A DNA stretch of 36,788 bases from an uncultured Rikenella sp. Its GTDB lineage: Bacteria; Bacteroidota; Bacteroidia; Bacteroidales; Rikenellaceae. The stretch covers positions 1-36,788 of the forward strand of contig NZ_CANQYJ010000010.1 of assembly GCF_947628055.1 (NCBI RefSeq), read 5' to 3'. Made by a program: the position numbers and the translations under genes. A model generated the notes under the pieces. The model searched no databases. It was given only the letters and a program-made list of their open reading frames with translations, and was not told the DNA's origin. Shown here piece after piece: positions 8,202 through 15,668 of the stretch (position 1 is its first letter; each line of letters opens with the position of its first letter).

Positions 8202-9629
8202 ATGAAAAAATTCCCTATGCTTAAAAAAGACGTTGTCGATACCCCGATCTTCGGATCGAACGAAGAACTGCGCATCGCTCCCAAGACCGAGCTCACCCGG
8301 GAAGGCACCGCCGAAGACATCGCCTACCAGATCGTCCACGACGAAGCCATGCTCGACGGGAACGCCCGCCTGAACCTCGCCACCTTCGTCACCACCTGGA
8401 TGGACGACAGCGCCCGCCGGATCATGGCCGAGACTATGGACAAAAACATGATCGACAAGACGGAATACCCGCAGACAGCCGAAATCGAACGCCGCTGCGT
8501 CAACATCATAGCCAAGCTCTGGAACTCGCCCGAAGCCTCGGGCGGCCGGTATTGCATGGGAACCAGCACCGTAGGCTCTTCCGAGGCCTGCATGCTCGGC
8601 GGTATCGCCGCCCTGTTCCGCTGGAAAAAACGCCGCAAGGCAGCAGGCAAACCGACCGACAAGCCCAACTTCATCATCTCGTCCTGCTTCCAGGTCGTAT
8701 GGGAGAAATTCGCCATCTACTGGGACGTAGAGATGCGCCAGGTACCGGTGGACATAAACCACATCACACTCGATCCGCAGCGGGTAGTCGACCTGTGCGA
8801 CGAAAACACGATCTGCGTGGTGCCGATCCAGGGCGTGACCATCACCGGACTGAACGACGACGTGAAAGCCATCAACGACGCTCTCGACAAGCTGAATGCC
8901 GAAAAGGGCTGGGAAATCTGCATCCATGTAGACGCCGCCACAGGCGGTTTCATCCTGCCGTTCATCTATCCCGAAGTCGAATGGGACTTCCGTCTGAAAT
9001 GGGTGCTCTCGATCAGCACTTCCGGCCACAAGTTCGGCCTGGTCTACCCCGGCGTGGGCTGGGTCATTTGGAAAGACAAGTCTTATCTGCCCCAGGAAAT
9101 GAACTTTGCCGTCAATTACCTCGGCGCCGAAGTCCCCAGCATCTCGATCAACTTCTCCCGTCCGGGGAACCAGGTGCTCGCACAATATTACCAACTCATC
9201 CGCTTGGGCTGGAACGGTTATCACGACGTGCAGGCCAGCTCGCTCAACGTCTGCCTCTACCTGCGCGAAGAGCTGAAAAAGATGGGTATCTTTGAATTCT
9301 TTACCGACGAAATGCCCAACCCGCTCTTCATCTGGAAACTGAAAGACGACCCGAACCGGAAATGGACGCTCTATGACCTTTCGGACCGCCTGCATATCCA
9401 GGGCTGGCAGGTTCCGGCCTACACCATGCCGGCCGACATGGAAGATGTAGTCATCATGCGCATCGTCGCCCGTCAAGGCATCGGCATCGACCTGGCCGAC
9501 CTGCTGATGAAAGACCTCAAAGCCTGCGTGGCGGAACTCGACGAGCTCGACAACCCGACCAACAGCGCCGAAAAGTGGAATATACAGAAGAACAAACGGA
9601 AGACTTCTTACTTCAACCACGTCAGATAA
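8202..9629 (+). CDS. gadB: glutamate decarboxylase
   Basis: The 475-residue product is a PLP-dependent group II decarboxylase that converts glutamate to GABA and consumes a proton, the basis of glutamate-dependent acid resistance in gut bacteria. The PLP lysine lies in STSGHKFG (K277), preceded by the cofactor-binding HVDAATGGF segment; the N-terminal LNLATFVTTWMD and GSSEA motifs are family hallmarks. Length matches GadB. No glutamate/GABA antiporter gene is adjacent, which is unusual compared with gadBC operons, so the antiporter must be elsewhere if the system works. Confidence 0.96.
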   Translation: MKKFPMLKKDVVDTPIFGSNEELRIAPKTELTREGTAEDIAYQIVHDEAMLDGNARLNLATFVTTWMDDSARRIMAETMDKNMIDKTEYPQTAEIERRCVNIIAKLWNSPEASGGRYCMGTSTVGSSEACMLGGIAALFRWKKRRKAAGKPTDKPNFIISSCFQVVWEKFAIYWDVEMRQVPVDINHITLDPQRVVDLCDENTICVVPIQGVTITGLNDDVKAINDALDKLNAEKGWEICIHVDAATGGFILPFIYPEVEWDFRLKWVLSISTSGHKFGLVYPGVGWVIWKDKSYLPQEMNFAVNYLGAEVPSISINFSRPGNQVLAQYYQLIRLGWNGYHDVQASSLNVCLYLREELKKMGIFEFFTDEMPNPLFIWKLKDDPNRKWTLYDLSDRLHIQGWQVPAYTMPADMEDVVIMRIVARQGIGIDLADLLMKDLKACVAELDELDNPTNSAEKWNIQKNKRKTSYFNHVR

Positions 9630-9658
9630 ACTCCAGAGCAACCACCGCCTCTCGACAG

Positions 9659-9706
9659 AACCCGCCCCCATTTCCGTTTTCCAGCGGGAATAGGACGGGT
9701 TTTTAT
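9659..9706 (+). terminator. possible terminator after glutamate decarboxylase
   Basis: An imperfect inverted repeat brings AACCCG near 9659 against CGGGTT near 9695-9702 before a run of T. The inner stem is poor, so this is a weak candidate. Confidence 0.35.
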
Positions 9707-9714
9707 TAGTTTTG
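9707..9714 (+). promoter_or_regulatory. -7 promoter motif of the NlpE-like gene
   Basis: TAGTTTTG matches TAnnTTTG and lies 27 bases ahead of the ATG at 9742. Confidence 0.55.
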
Positions 9715-9741
9715 TTCAACACACTTTATCCTTCTACTTCT

Positions 9742-10395
9742 ATGAAAAAGCTTATCCCCCACTGTTTGCTGCTTTTCCTGACGGCCTGCGGCGGCACCCC
9801 GACCACCGACAGCACCAGCAACCGGATCACCGATCCGATGTTAGCTTCCAAAGACTTCTTTTTCAGCGGCGACTACGTTTATTATGCCGACGCGGCGGTA
9901 CTGACCGACTGCGCCACCGGGATCACCCTGCCCATCGCCCAAACCGGCGACAACCTGAATGTCGAGAGGCGCTACACTGCCCTTCCCGGGCCTGAGATGC
10001 TGCCCTGCTACGCGACACTGGAAGGATACCTCCGACCCGGGACGAAAGACAACGCAGGAGAGCGCCCGGAGTTGGTCATCACCCGCTTCAAAGAGTTCGA
10101 CACCACCCGCCACTGCACGCCGAAACAACGGCTGACCGGACGTTATATCGACAAGACGGCGGACACCACCTCCCGACAGGTCACCTTAGAGCTCCATAGC
10201 GATTATACCTACAAACTGACCACCCATAACATTCCGGCCAACTCTTACGGCATAAGCGAAGGCCACTGGGGACGCCTGAGCGAGTCGGTGGTGGTTTTCA
10301 TGGTGCCCAACAGCGCGAACATGCTGGCCACGATCAACTGGGAGGGCCCGGAACTGGTCTTGTCCGAAAACTCCGCATTCGTCAAGGTAAACTGA
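9742..10395 (+). CDS. NlpE-like lipoprotein
   Basis: The 217-residue product has a lipoprotein signal peptide (MKKLIPHCLLLFLTAC) with the lipobox cysteine at residue 16. The segment YYADAAVLTDCATGITLPIA and the following LPCYATLEGYL resemble the C-terminal OB-like domain of NlpE. The last third (LTGRYIDKTAD to ENSAFVKVN) looks like the small beta-barrel repeat of the NlpE N-domain, so the domain order may be swapped. NlpE proteins sit in the outer membrane and report envelope or copper stress. Starting at 9742 rather than an upstream codon gives a clean signal peptide. Family call moderate. Confidence 0.68.
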   Translation: MKKLIPHCLLLFLTACGGTPTTDSTSNRITDPMLASKDFFFSGDYVYYADAAVLTDCATGITLPIAQTGDNLNVERRYTALPGPEMLPCYATLEGYLRPGTKDNAGERPELVITRFKEFDTTRHCTPKQRLTGRYIDKTADTTSRQVTLELHSDYTYKLTTHNIPANSYGISEGHWGRLSESVVVFMVPNSANMLATINWEGPELVLSENSAFVKVN

Positions 10396-10398
10396 TAC

Positions 10399-10643
10399 GG
10401 AGCCGGATTCCCCGGGGGGGGCGGCGTGAGAGGATGGCTGCGTTTGGTTCCGAAACCGGCCGAAAGAATTACCGGTCTATCCGCACACCGTTCAGGTATA
10501 CCTCGAAAGCGACCGGAGCCGGATTCCCGGAGGGGCGGAGGGGCGGCGTGAGAGGATGGCTGCGTTTGGTTCCGAAACCGGCCGAAAGAATTACCTGTCT
10601 ATCCGCACACCGTTCAGATATACCTCGAAAGCGACCGGAGCCG
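10399..10643. repeat. 122-bp tandem duplication of the OsmC-gene 3' end
   Basis: Two near-identical units, 122 bases apart, each hold the last about 17 codons of the minus-strand OsmC-family gene, its TAA stop (10591-10593 in the real gene, 10469-10471 in the copy) and about 70 bases of 3' flank. A third, partial boundary (CGGAGCCGGATTCCC) begins just after the NlpE-like stop. The extra unit has no start codon and is not a gene; it marks a local tandem duplication with a few later base changes. Confidence 0.85.
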
Positions 10644-11019
10644 CCTGCCGCAGCATATTCGCCACGCCGCAATATCTTTCCTGAGAAAGACCGACTATTT
10701 TCAACGGCTTGGACGGATCGATGTCTTTGCCTTCAAACCGGTATTTAAGCGTCATGGAGGTGTAAACCGACGGCACTTCATCGCTTTGCTCCGCATCCGC
10801 TTCGATTTCGATTTTGTCGAATTCCACGCGCATTTTCCGGGCCAGGGAGGCGACATCCATTCCGGTGCACCCGGCCAATGCAACCAGCAGCAGCGGTTTC
10901 GGTCTGACGCCGAGATTCATTCCTCCGAGTTCCTCGGGTGCGTCCAATACAATCGTGTGCTCTCCGACCTGCGCATCGAATTGCATTCCGCCTTTCCAGT
11001 TCAGTGTCACGTGTTCCAT
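10591..11019 (-). CDS. OsmC/Ohr family protein
   Basis: The 142-residue product belongs to the OsmC/Ohr family of thiol peroxidases that detoxify organic hydroperoxides. The first family cysteine is in LAGCTGMDV, followed by a long helix, and the second is in QERYCGVANML; both are present, so a redox-active pair is possible. It resembles the YhfA-like subgroup more than Ohr. A frame extends to 11061, but the ATG at 11019 gives the family N-terminus (MEHVTLNWKGG) and suits the promoter motif at 11047-11054. Its 3' end is repeated downstream (see repeat). Confidence 0.87.
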   Translation of the reverse strand: MEHVTLNWKGGMQFDAQVGEHTIVLDAPEELGGMNLGVRPKPLLLVALAGCTGMDVASLARKMRVEFDKIEIEADAEQSDEVPSVYTSMTLKYRFEGKDIDPSKPLKIVGLSQERYCGVANMLRQAAPVAFEVYLNGVRIDR

Positions 11020-11046
11020 AGCGATCGTTTTGGATAATGAGTATAA

Positions 11047-11054
11047 CAAAAATA
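11047..11054 (-). promoter_or_regulatory. -7 promoter motif of the OsmC-family gene
   Basis: On the minus strand this reads TATTTTTG (TAnnTTTG), 27 bases ahead of the start codon. Confidence 0.55.
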
Positions 11055-11182
11055 CGGCCACATTACACGATTCATCTTTAATCTTTTAACCGAAAAAGCC
11101 AGGGGAGGGCTGTAAAGACATTTGGTATTTCCGGATTTTCGTTCTATTTTTGCATTCGGAACCTGCGGGGTGTCAGGGGTGG

Positions 11183-11411
11183 GGAGGTAGAGCACAACCT
11201 TTGCCCGAAACGATGGGATCATCGTTTCCGAAAAACGCTGCCAACCTTGGCAAGGTTACCGCAAGACACACACGACGTACATACATTTGCGGAAATAGCT
11301 CAGTTGGTAGGGCACAACCTTTGCCCGAAACGATGGGATCATCGTTTCCGAGAAACGCTGCCAACCTTGGCAAGGTTACCGCAAGACACACACGACGTAC
11401 ATACATTTACT
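11183..11411 (+). repeat. two 120-bp pseudo-tRNA-Gly repeats
   Basis: Two units, exactly 120 bases apart (GCACAACC at 11192 and 11312), precede the intact tRNA-Gly, whose matching GCACAACC is at 11435. The second unit starts with a perfect acceptor and D-arm (GCGGAAATAGCTCAGTTGGTA, from 11289) but departs from the tRNA in the anticodon arm. Each unit then carries a 9-bp hairpin (GAAACGATG/CATCGTTTC, loop GGAT) and an inverted copy of the tRNA anticodon arm (AACCTTGGCAAGGTT), and ends in TTACCGC, which can pair with the acceptor start. No T-arm is present, so neither unit can be a normal tRNA. Confidence 0.8.
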
Positions 11412-11484
11412 GCGGAAATAGCTCAGTTGGTAGAGCACAACCTTGCCAAGGTTGGGGTCGCGAGTTCGAGTCTCGTTTTCCGCT
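11412..11484 (+). tRNA. tRNA-Gly (GCC)
   Basis: The 73-nt gene folds canonically: acceptor GCGGAAA/TTTCCGC, D-arm GCTC/GAGC, anticodon stem CAACC/GGTTG around loop TTGCCAA, and T-arm GCGAG-TTCGAGT-CTCGT. Discriminator base is T and CCA is not encoded. Anticodon GCC reads glycine codons. The gene sits directly before an integrase gene and is the probable integration site of the element that follows. Confidence 0.96.
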
Positions 11485-11490
11485 CAGAGA

Positions 11491-11525
11491 ACCAGTAACT
11501 TACAGAAAAAGTTGCTGGTTTTTTT
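11491..11525 (+). terminator. intrinsic terminator after tRNA-Gly
   Basis: An 11-bp stem (11491-11501 with 11509-11519, one G-T pair) is followed by six T. It ends the tRNA transcript and separates it from the integrase gene. Confidence 0.8.
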
Positions 11526-11648
11526 GTTTGTACAAGGCAGAAAAATAAGACCAAAACAGGCCTTTTCAGGGCTATGCCTCCCCATTGCCTCTCCATAAAA
11601 CTCCCCATTGGGAACCTGTTTTTCTCCTGCATCCAACGATGCAAAACA

Positions 11649-13016
11649 ATGACTTTCAAGGTAATACTCCGCAAGGATGTAATCTATAAAAACAATACCA
11701 GCCCCTTGTGCCTGCTTTTCTTTCATGATAACCGCAAAAAATCGGTTGGTTTAGGCGTTTCTGTAGCCCGTGAATATTGGAATGCAGCAGAGCAAAAAGT
11801 AACGGAAGATTGTCCGGACAGGGATAATATTCAATTTCAGATAACTGCCACAGTCAAAGAGTACGAGAAGAAAATCAAAAAGCTGGAAGCTCTTGAAATT
11901 CCAGTAACCTTTGAAACACTGTTTGAGACCATTGGCAAACGTATGGATTGTACGGTAGGCGATTATTTCAAACAGATAATCGACAGTCTGGAAAAGGCCG
12001 AGAAATACGGTTCTGCCAGCAAACACAAGGTAACGCTTGCCTTGATGCAACGCTTCAAGAGTACGAACATCCGTTTTGAAAAGTTGGATTCGACCTACCT
12101 GCGTGAATTTGAACTCTTCCTGCGCCAGCGCGGCAACGTGAGCAACAGCATCGCCACCAAGTTCAGCGTGCTGAAATCCGTGTATAACAAAGCTGTTTCC
12201 GAGGGAGTGTTTGTCTCTAAATCGGATCCCTTTCAGCCAATCAAGGTTGGAAGCCTATGGACGAAAACCCATAAGCGAGCTATCGCAAAAGAGGACATTC
12301 ACAGATTGATCGAACTTGATTTATCGGACAGGGACTTTTATACCCAACTTGCCAAAGATATTTTCCTGTTCTCCTATTTCATGGCAGGTATCAACTTCAA
12401 GGATATTGCCTTGTTAACCTATGAGAATATCGACCACGGCAGAATCTACTATTCGAGGCGCAAGACCGGTAAGATGATAAACTGCTGTCTGACCGAGCCG
12501 GCCCAGAAGATCATCGACAAGTACCGCACCGACCAAGTGAAAGAGGATTATATCTTTCCTATCCTTAACCGTCACATCCATAAGACAGAAAAGCAGATAT
12601 TGGAACGAGTTAAAAAGACGCTGAAACAGGTCAACAAGCGCCTGCATGAATTGAGTATAGCTATCGGTTTGCATACGCCGCTAACTACATATGCCGCTCG
12701 GCATACGTTTGCCACCGTACTCAAGCGGTCAGGCGTGAACATTGCGCTCATCTCCGAATTTCTGGGACATTCCGACCTGTCCTCTGATCTTCGAGACCTT
12801 AAAACAGTCAAGAAGACTGCGACGGCCTATGCAAAGTTGTTGTTTCCTCATGTGCTGAATGTGGACCAACTGGATGATGAAACGCTCACAAAATTTAAGG
12901 AAGAGGATACAAAATATTGTTTGATTCCAGCCATTGAGAAGCGACAGATTATAAGAGAACAGTGCCATCATTTGGACAAAGAGTATAAACGAGAAATGCC
13001 GACCTTCTCAATATAA
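11649..13016 (+). CDS. tyrosine recombinase/integrase
   Basis: The 455-residue product is a tyrosine integrase of the Bacteroidota type: an arm-binding N-domain, a SAM-like core-binding domain (about residues 110-205) and a C-terminal catalytic domain. The catalytic Lys lies in RRKTGK and the HxxR-box is AARHTF. The first catalytic Arg position reads MAGINFKDI, without Arg, as in IntDOT. The GHS box is followed by SDLSSDLRDLKTVKKTATAY, putting the only candidate Tyr 20 residues after the His instead of the usual 8-10. The ATG at 11649 is preferred to 11574 because MTFKVILRK is the usual family start. It lies 165 bases after tRNA-Gly and probably integrated the following element there. Confidence 0.92.
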   Translation: MTFKVILRKDVIYKNNTSPLCLLFFHDNRKKSVGLGVSVAREYWNAAEQKVTEDCPDRDNIQFQITATVKEYEKKIKKLEALEIPVTFETLFETIGKRMDCTVGDYFKQIIDSLEKAEKYGSASKHKVTLALMQRFKSTNIRFEKLDSTYLREFELFLRQRGNVSNSIATKFSVLKSVYNKAVSEGVFVSKSDPFQPIKVGSLWTKTHKRAIAKEDIHRLIELDLSDRDFYTQLAKDIFLFSYFMAGINFKDIALLTYENIDHGRIYYSRRKTGKMINCCLTEPAQKIIDKYRTDQVKEDYIFPILNRHIHKTEKQILERVKKTLKQVNKRLHELSIAIGLHTPLTTYAARHTFATVLKRSGVNIALISEFLGHSDLSSDLRDLKTVKKTATAYAKLLFPHVLNVDQLDDETLTKFKEEDTKYCLIPAIEKRQIIREQCHHLDKEYKREMPTFSI

Positions 13017-13146
13017 GGAGGAAGATATATAACATTTTTGTACCTATTTGGTCAAAAAATGATGTAACAATTTATATTTTAGCGTCAAAAAGACCTTATA
13101 TTAAGAGATAATAATTAACTTCGTAAGTTAAACTAGTAAAAATGGT

Positions 13147-15666
13147 ATGTCAGTCATTTGCTGCCACTGTGGAAGAGCGGGATTTCCGCCGAGTTTTAGA
13201 TCATGTCCATATTGTGGATTCCCTTTAACAGTCTCCTCTAGCAGTCCAGTAGAAGGACGGACGACAAAAGCCGCCAATTATAAAAAAAACAATACCACTA
13301 TGCCTATTTCTGAAAAAAAACGGAGTTCCAATCAAGGTTTGGAAATTGTTAAAGGAACTGTTATGTGGAGCTTGAATCCTGGTGAGATTGCTCAACGAAT
13401 CAATGTTAATGAATTTGATAGCCTTTCAGAAGCAAAAGGGGTATATGTCCAGGAAGGTATAGTCGCTGTATTAATGATTGACGGGCAGATTGCCGCTCAG
13501 CTATCTAGCGGAGTATATTATTTCCAGACTGGATTTGAACGGTTTGGAGAAGCTCTCCGCAACATTTGGAGATTCTTTACCGGAAAGAAGCAGAACGGTT
13601 CGGCAAATGATGATGAACTTCGTAGAGGTCGCCTTGGTTCATATCTCCAGAATCTCGGTAAGAGTTCTCTTGTAGATGTTATACTGGTAACCGAAGGTGT
13701 AATACCCATCGTGTTTGGAATAGAGGCCAATGAAAGTGGTTTTATTTTCCAGCCTTTCACGATAAAGACAAAACTGGAGAATGTGGATGTCGCGCTCTCT
13801 ATGCATATGGAGATATCTGAATTTTCAGCGTTCAGGAAGAATTATCTTACCCCAAAGCCCTTCCTTAGAATTGCTGATTTGCAGATGTTGCTGGTAGAAC
13901 CTATTCGCAACTATCTCCAGGAAGTCTTGGCGTATGAAACTGTCGAGAGTTCGGTGTTATCACCTGCTCTCAAAGAGCGTATTCGCAGAAGGCTTTCTGA
14001 CAAGCTCAATACTATCTTGTATGGTATATCAGTTCGTCAGATAATTGATATTTCCATTGATAGTAATGACTTTGAACGATTCCGCGAACTTGAGCATAAA
14101 CTGTATTGCTCCAATAAGGAGCTAGAGTACCTTATAAGAACCAATGATTTCAAGAATCGTTTAGCATCTGAAGAGAACTGCCAAAAGATTAGAGAGGCGC
14201 GTTCCGAAGAAGACTTGCGTTACGCCTTGCAACAGTTAAATAAAGATGCTCTTCTCCATGATGATGAAATGGAGGCGTTCTGCCAGCTACTCGCAAATCA
14301 AAAGGCTATTCGAGAGGCACAAACAGACGAGGACCGAGAAAAAGCATTGCAGGAGATAAAGAAAAGCACTCTCATCCGTGAAGATGAGTTTGAAGATCTC
14401 CAGTATGAATTAAAGAAACACCACGACGACCGTACTGAGGTTGATTTGATTCTACATTGGCAAAGATTCAGAAGGACTGAGAAGGAACGCATTTCTGCAA
14501 AAAAAGATATTGCGCTTTTAACTGCTGATTCGCAGAAAGCAATAGAGCAAGCCGAGTTTGAAATTGCAAAACAACAACAAGTACATAAGCATGAGCTTGG
14601 CAGAGAGGAGATTGCCTTTGAGGTGGAAAGGAATGACGCTGTCAGAGGCGAGCGGAAGAAAGATGACGATTATGGAGATCATCGTCGAGATGAGGACCAT
14701 CGTCGAGATATTTCCGAAGATCGGGACTGGACAGATAATGTAGATTATGAGGAAAATTTAGAAATAGAACGGTTACGCAAAGAACAAGGAATAGCCCTTG
14801 ATGCAATGGCTCGAATGAGAGCAGAGGATCGTGCTGATAAGGCTCAGACCATTGCTCACAGCAAAAAAATGGCTCAAATGGAACATGAGACGCAGCGCAT
14901 TCTTATTGATGCCCAAAAAGGGATGAGTGCGGAGCAGATAGCGGTCATGAATATAGATGGTTTATCTGAAGCCGCTCAGATAGCTCTCGCGACAACACTT
15001 TCTTCTTCAAAAGAGGGTGAATATCTCAAAATGGTTACAGAAGAGAAAGTCGCTATGATGAAAGAATTGGTTGAGCAGTCAAGAGGTATTGAAAAAGAGA
15101 GTCGTGAGCAGCAAGAAAGGACATTGAATAAGATGATGGCATTTATGACAGAAGCAATGAAAACAAATGCCAGTGTAGTTACCAGAGCTGTTGCAGGACA
15201 GAGAGAATCTGTAGAGAATACACTTAATACAGTGAAAGACATTGCCACACACCGTCAGGACGAAGTTGATAGCGATCGTCGTGAGGCAAGAAATGATGCA
15301 AGACATGCGCAGTCTCGGCTTGATCACCCCCAGGACACAGCTTTGCATTATACTACAAAATTTGCCTCTACTGAATCGGTCGCTGACGCCTTGAAAGGAA
15401 AAGAGGAAATTGGTAGCATCATTCTCACATATAAAATTATGTCAATGGGCGACATGTGTTTTGGACTGAGTGACATATATACAATGATGCAACATGGTCA
15501 GGTTGGACCGGATACCGAGCTAATGATTAATGGGCAAATATTTAAAGCATATGACCGTCCGGAATTGAAGGGGCGACTTGATGAGATATTTTCTGTTGTG
15601 TGTCCTAATTGCGGTGCTACAGGTCTTAAAGGTCACTTATGTCCAGAATGTAAAAAACAGTTATAG
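13147..15666 (+). CDS. zinc-ribbon / SPFH-like / coiled-coil protein
   Basis: The 839-residue product has an N-terminal zinc ribbon (C5-x2-C8 and C20-x2-C23), an SPFH (stomatin/prohibitin/flotillin)-like domain at about residues 60-320, a very long charged coiled coil (about 320-730), a short GYF-like C-terminal domain (about 740-805) and a second zinc ribbon (C819-x2-C822, C832-x2-C835). No signal peptide or membrane helix is visible. SPFH proteins with zinc ribbons (the YdjI or 'virion core protein' group) are known beside membrane-stress genes of the phage shock type. It is the first gene of a six-gene operon; the next gene starts 2 nt after its stop. Probable role: membrane-associated oligomeric scaffold. 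Function unproven. Confidence 0.75.
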   Translation: MSVICCHCGRAGFPPSFRSCPYCGFPLTVSSSSPVEGRTTKAANYKKNNTTMPISEKKRSSNQGLEIVKGTVMWSLNPGEIAQRINVNEFDSLSEAKGVYVQEGIVAVLMIDGQIAAQLSSGVYYFQTGFERFGEALRNIWRFFTGKKQNGSANDDELRRGRLGSYLQNLGKSSLVDVILVTEGVIPIVFGIEANESGFIFQPFTIKTKLENVDVALSMHMEISEFSAFRKNYLTPKPFLRIADLQMLLVEPIRNYLQEVLAYETVESSVLSPALKERIRRRLSDKLNTILYGISVRQIIDISIDSNDFERFRELEHKLYCSNKELEYLIRTNDFKNRLASEENCQKIREARSEEDLRYALQQLNKDALLHDDEMEAFCQLLANQKAIREAQTDEDREKALQEIKKSTLIREDEFEDLQYELKKHHDDRTEVDLILHWQRFRRTEKERISAKKDIALLTADSQKAIEQAEFEIAKQQQVHKHELGREEIAFEVERNDAVRGERKKDDDYGDHRRDEDHRRDISEDRDWTDNVDYEENLEIERLRKEQGIALDAMARMRAEDRADKAQTIAHSKKMAQMEHETQRILIDAQKGMSAEQIAVMNIDGLSEAAQIALATTLSSSKEGEYLKMVTEEKVAMMKELVEQSRGIEKESREQQERTLNKMMAFMTEAMKTNASVVTRAVAGQRESVENTLNTVKDIATHRQDEVDSDRREARNDARHAQSRLDHPQDTALHYTTKFASTESVADALKGKEEIGSIILTYKIMSMGDMCFGLSDIYTMMQHGQVGPDTELMINGQIFKAYDRPELKGRLDEIFSVVCPNCGATGLKGHLCPECKKQL

Positions 15667-15668
15667 AA

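Noticed and set aside
8193-9722. A 509-codon minus-strand frame opposite glutamate decarboxylase
   Set aside because: It is the antisense shadow of a clearly identified PLP enzyme and has the skewed Val/Gly/Phe/Asp composition of such shadows.
10469-10672. A 67-codon minus-strand gene
   Set aside because: It is made of the duplicated OsmC 3' end and antisense flank, with no start region of its own.
11289-11383. A second functional tRNA-Gly gene
   Set aside because: The acceptor and D-arm are right, but the anticodon arm is interrupted and there is no T-arm.
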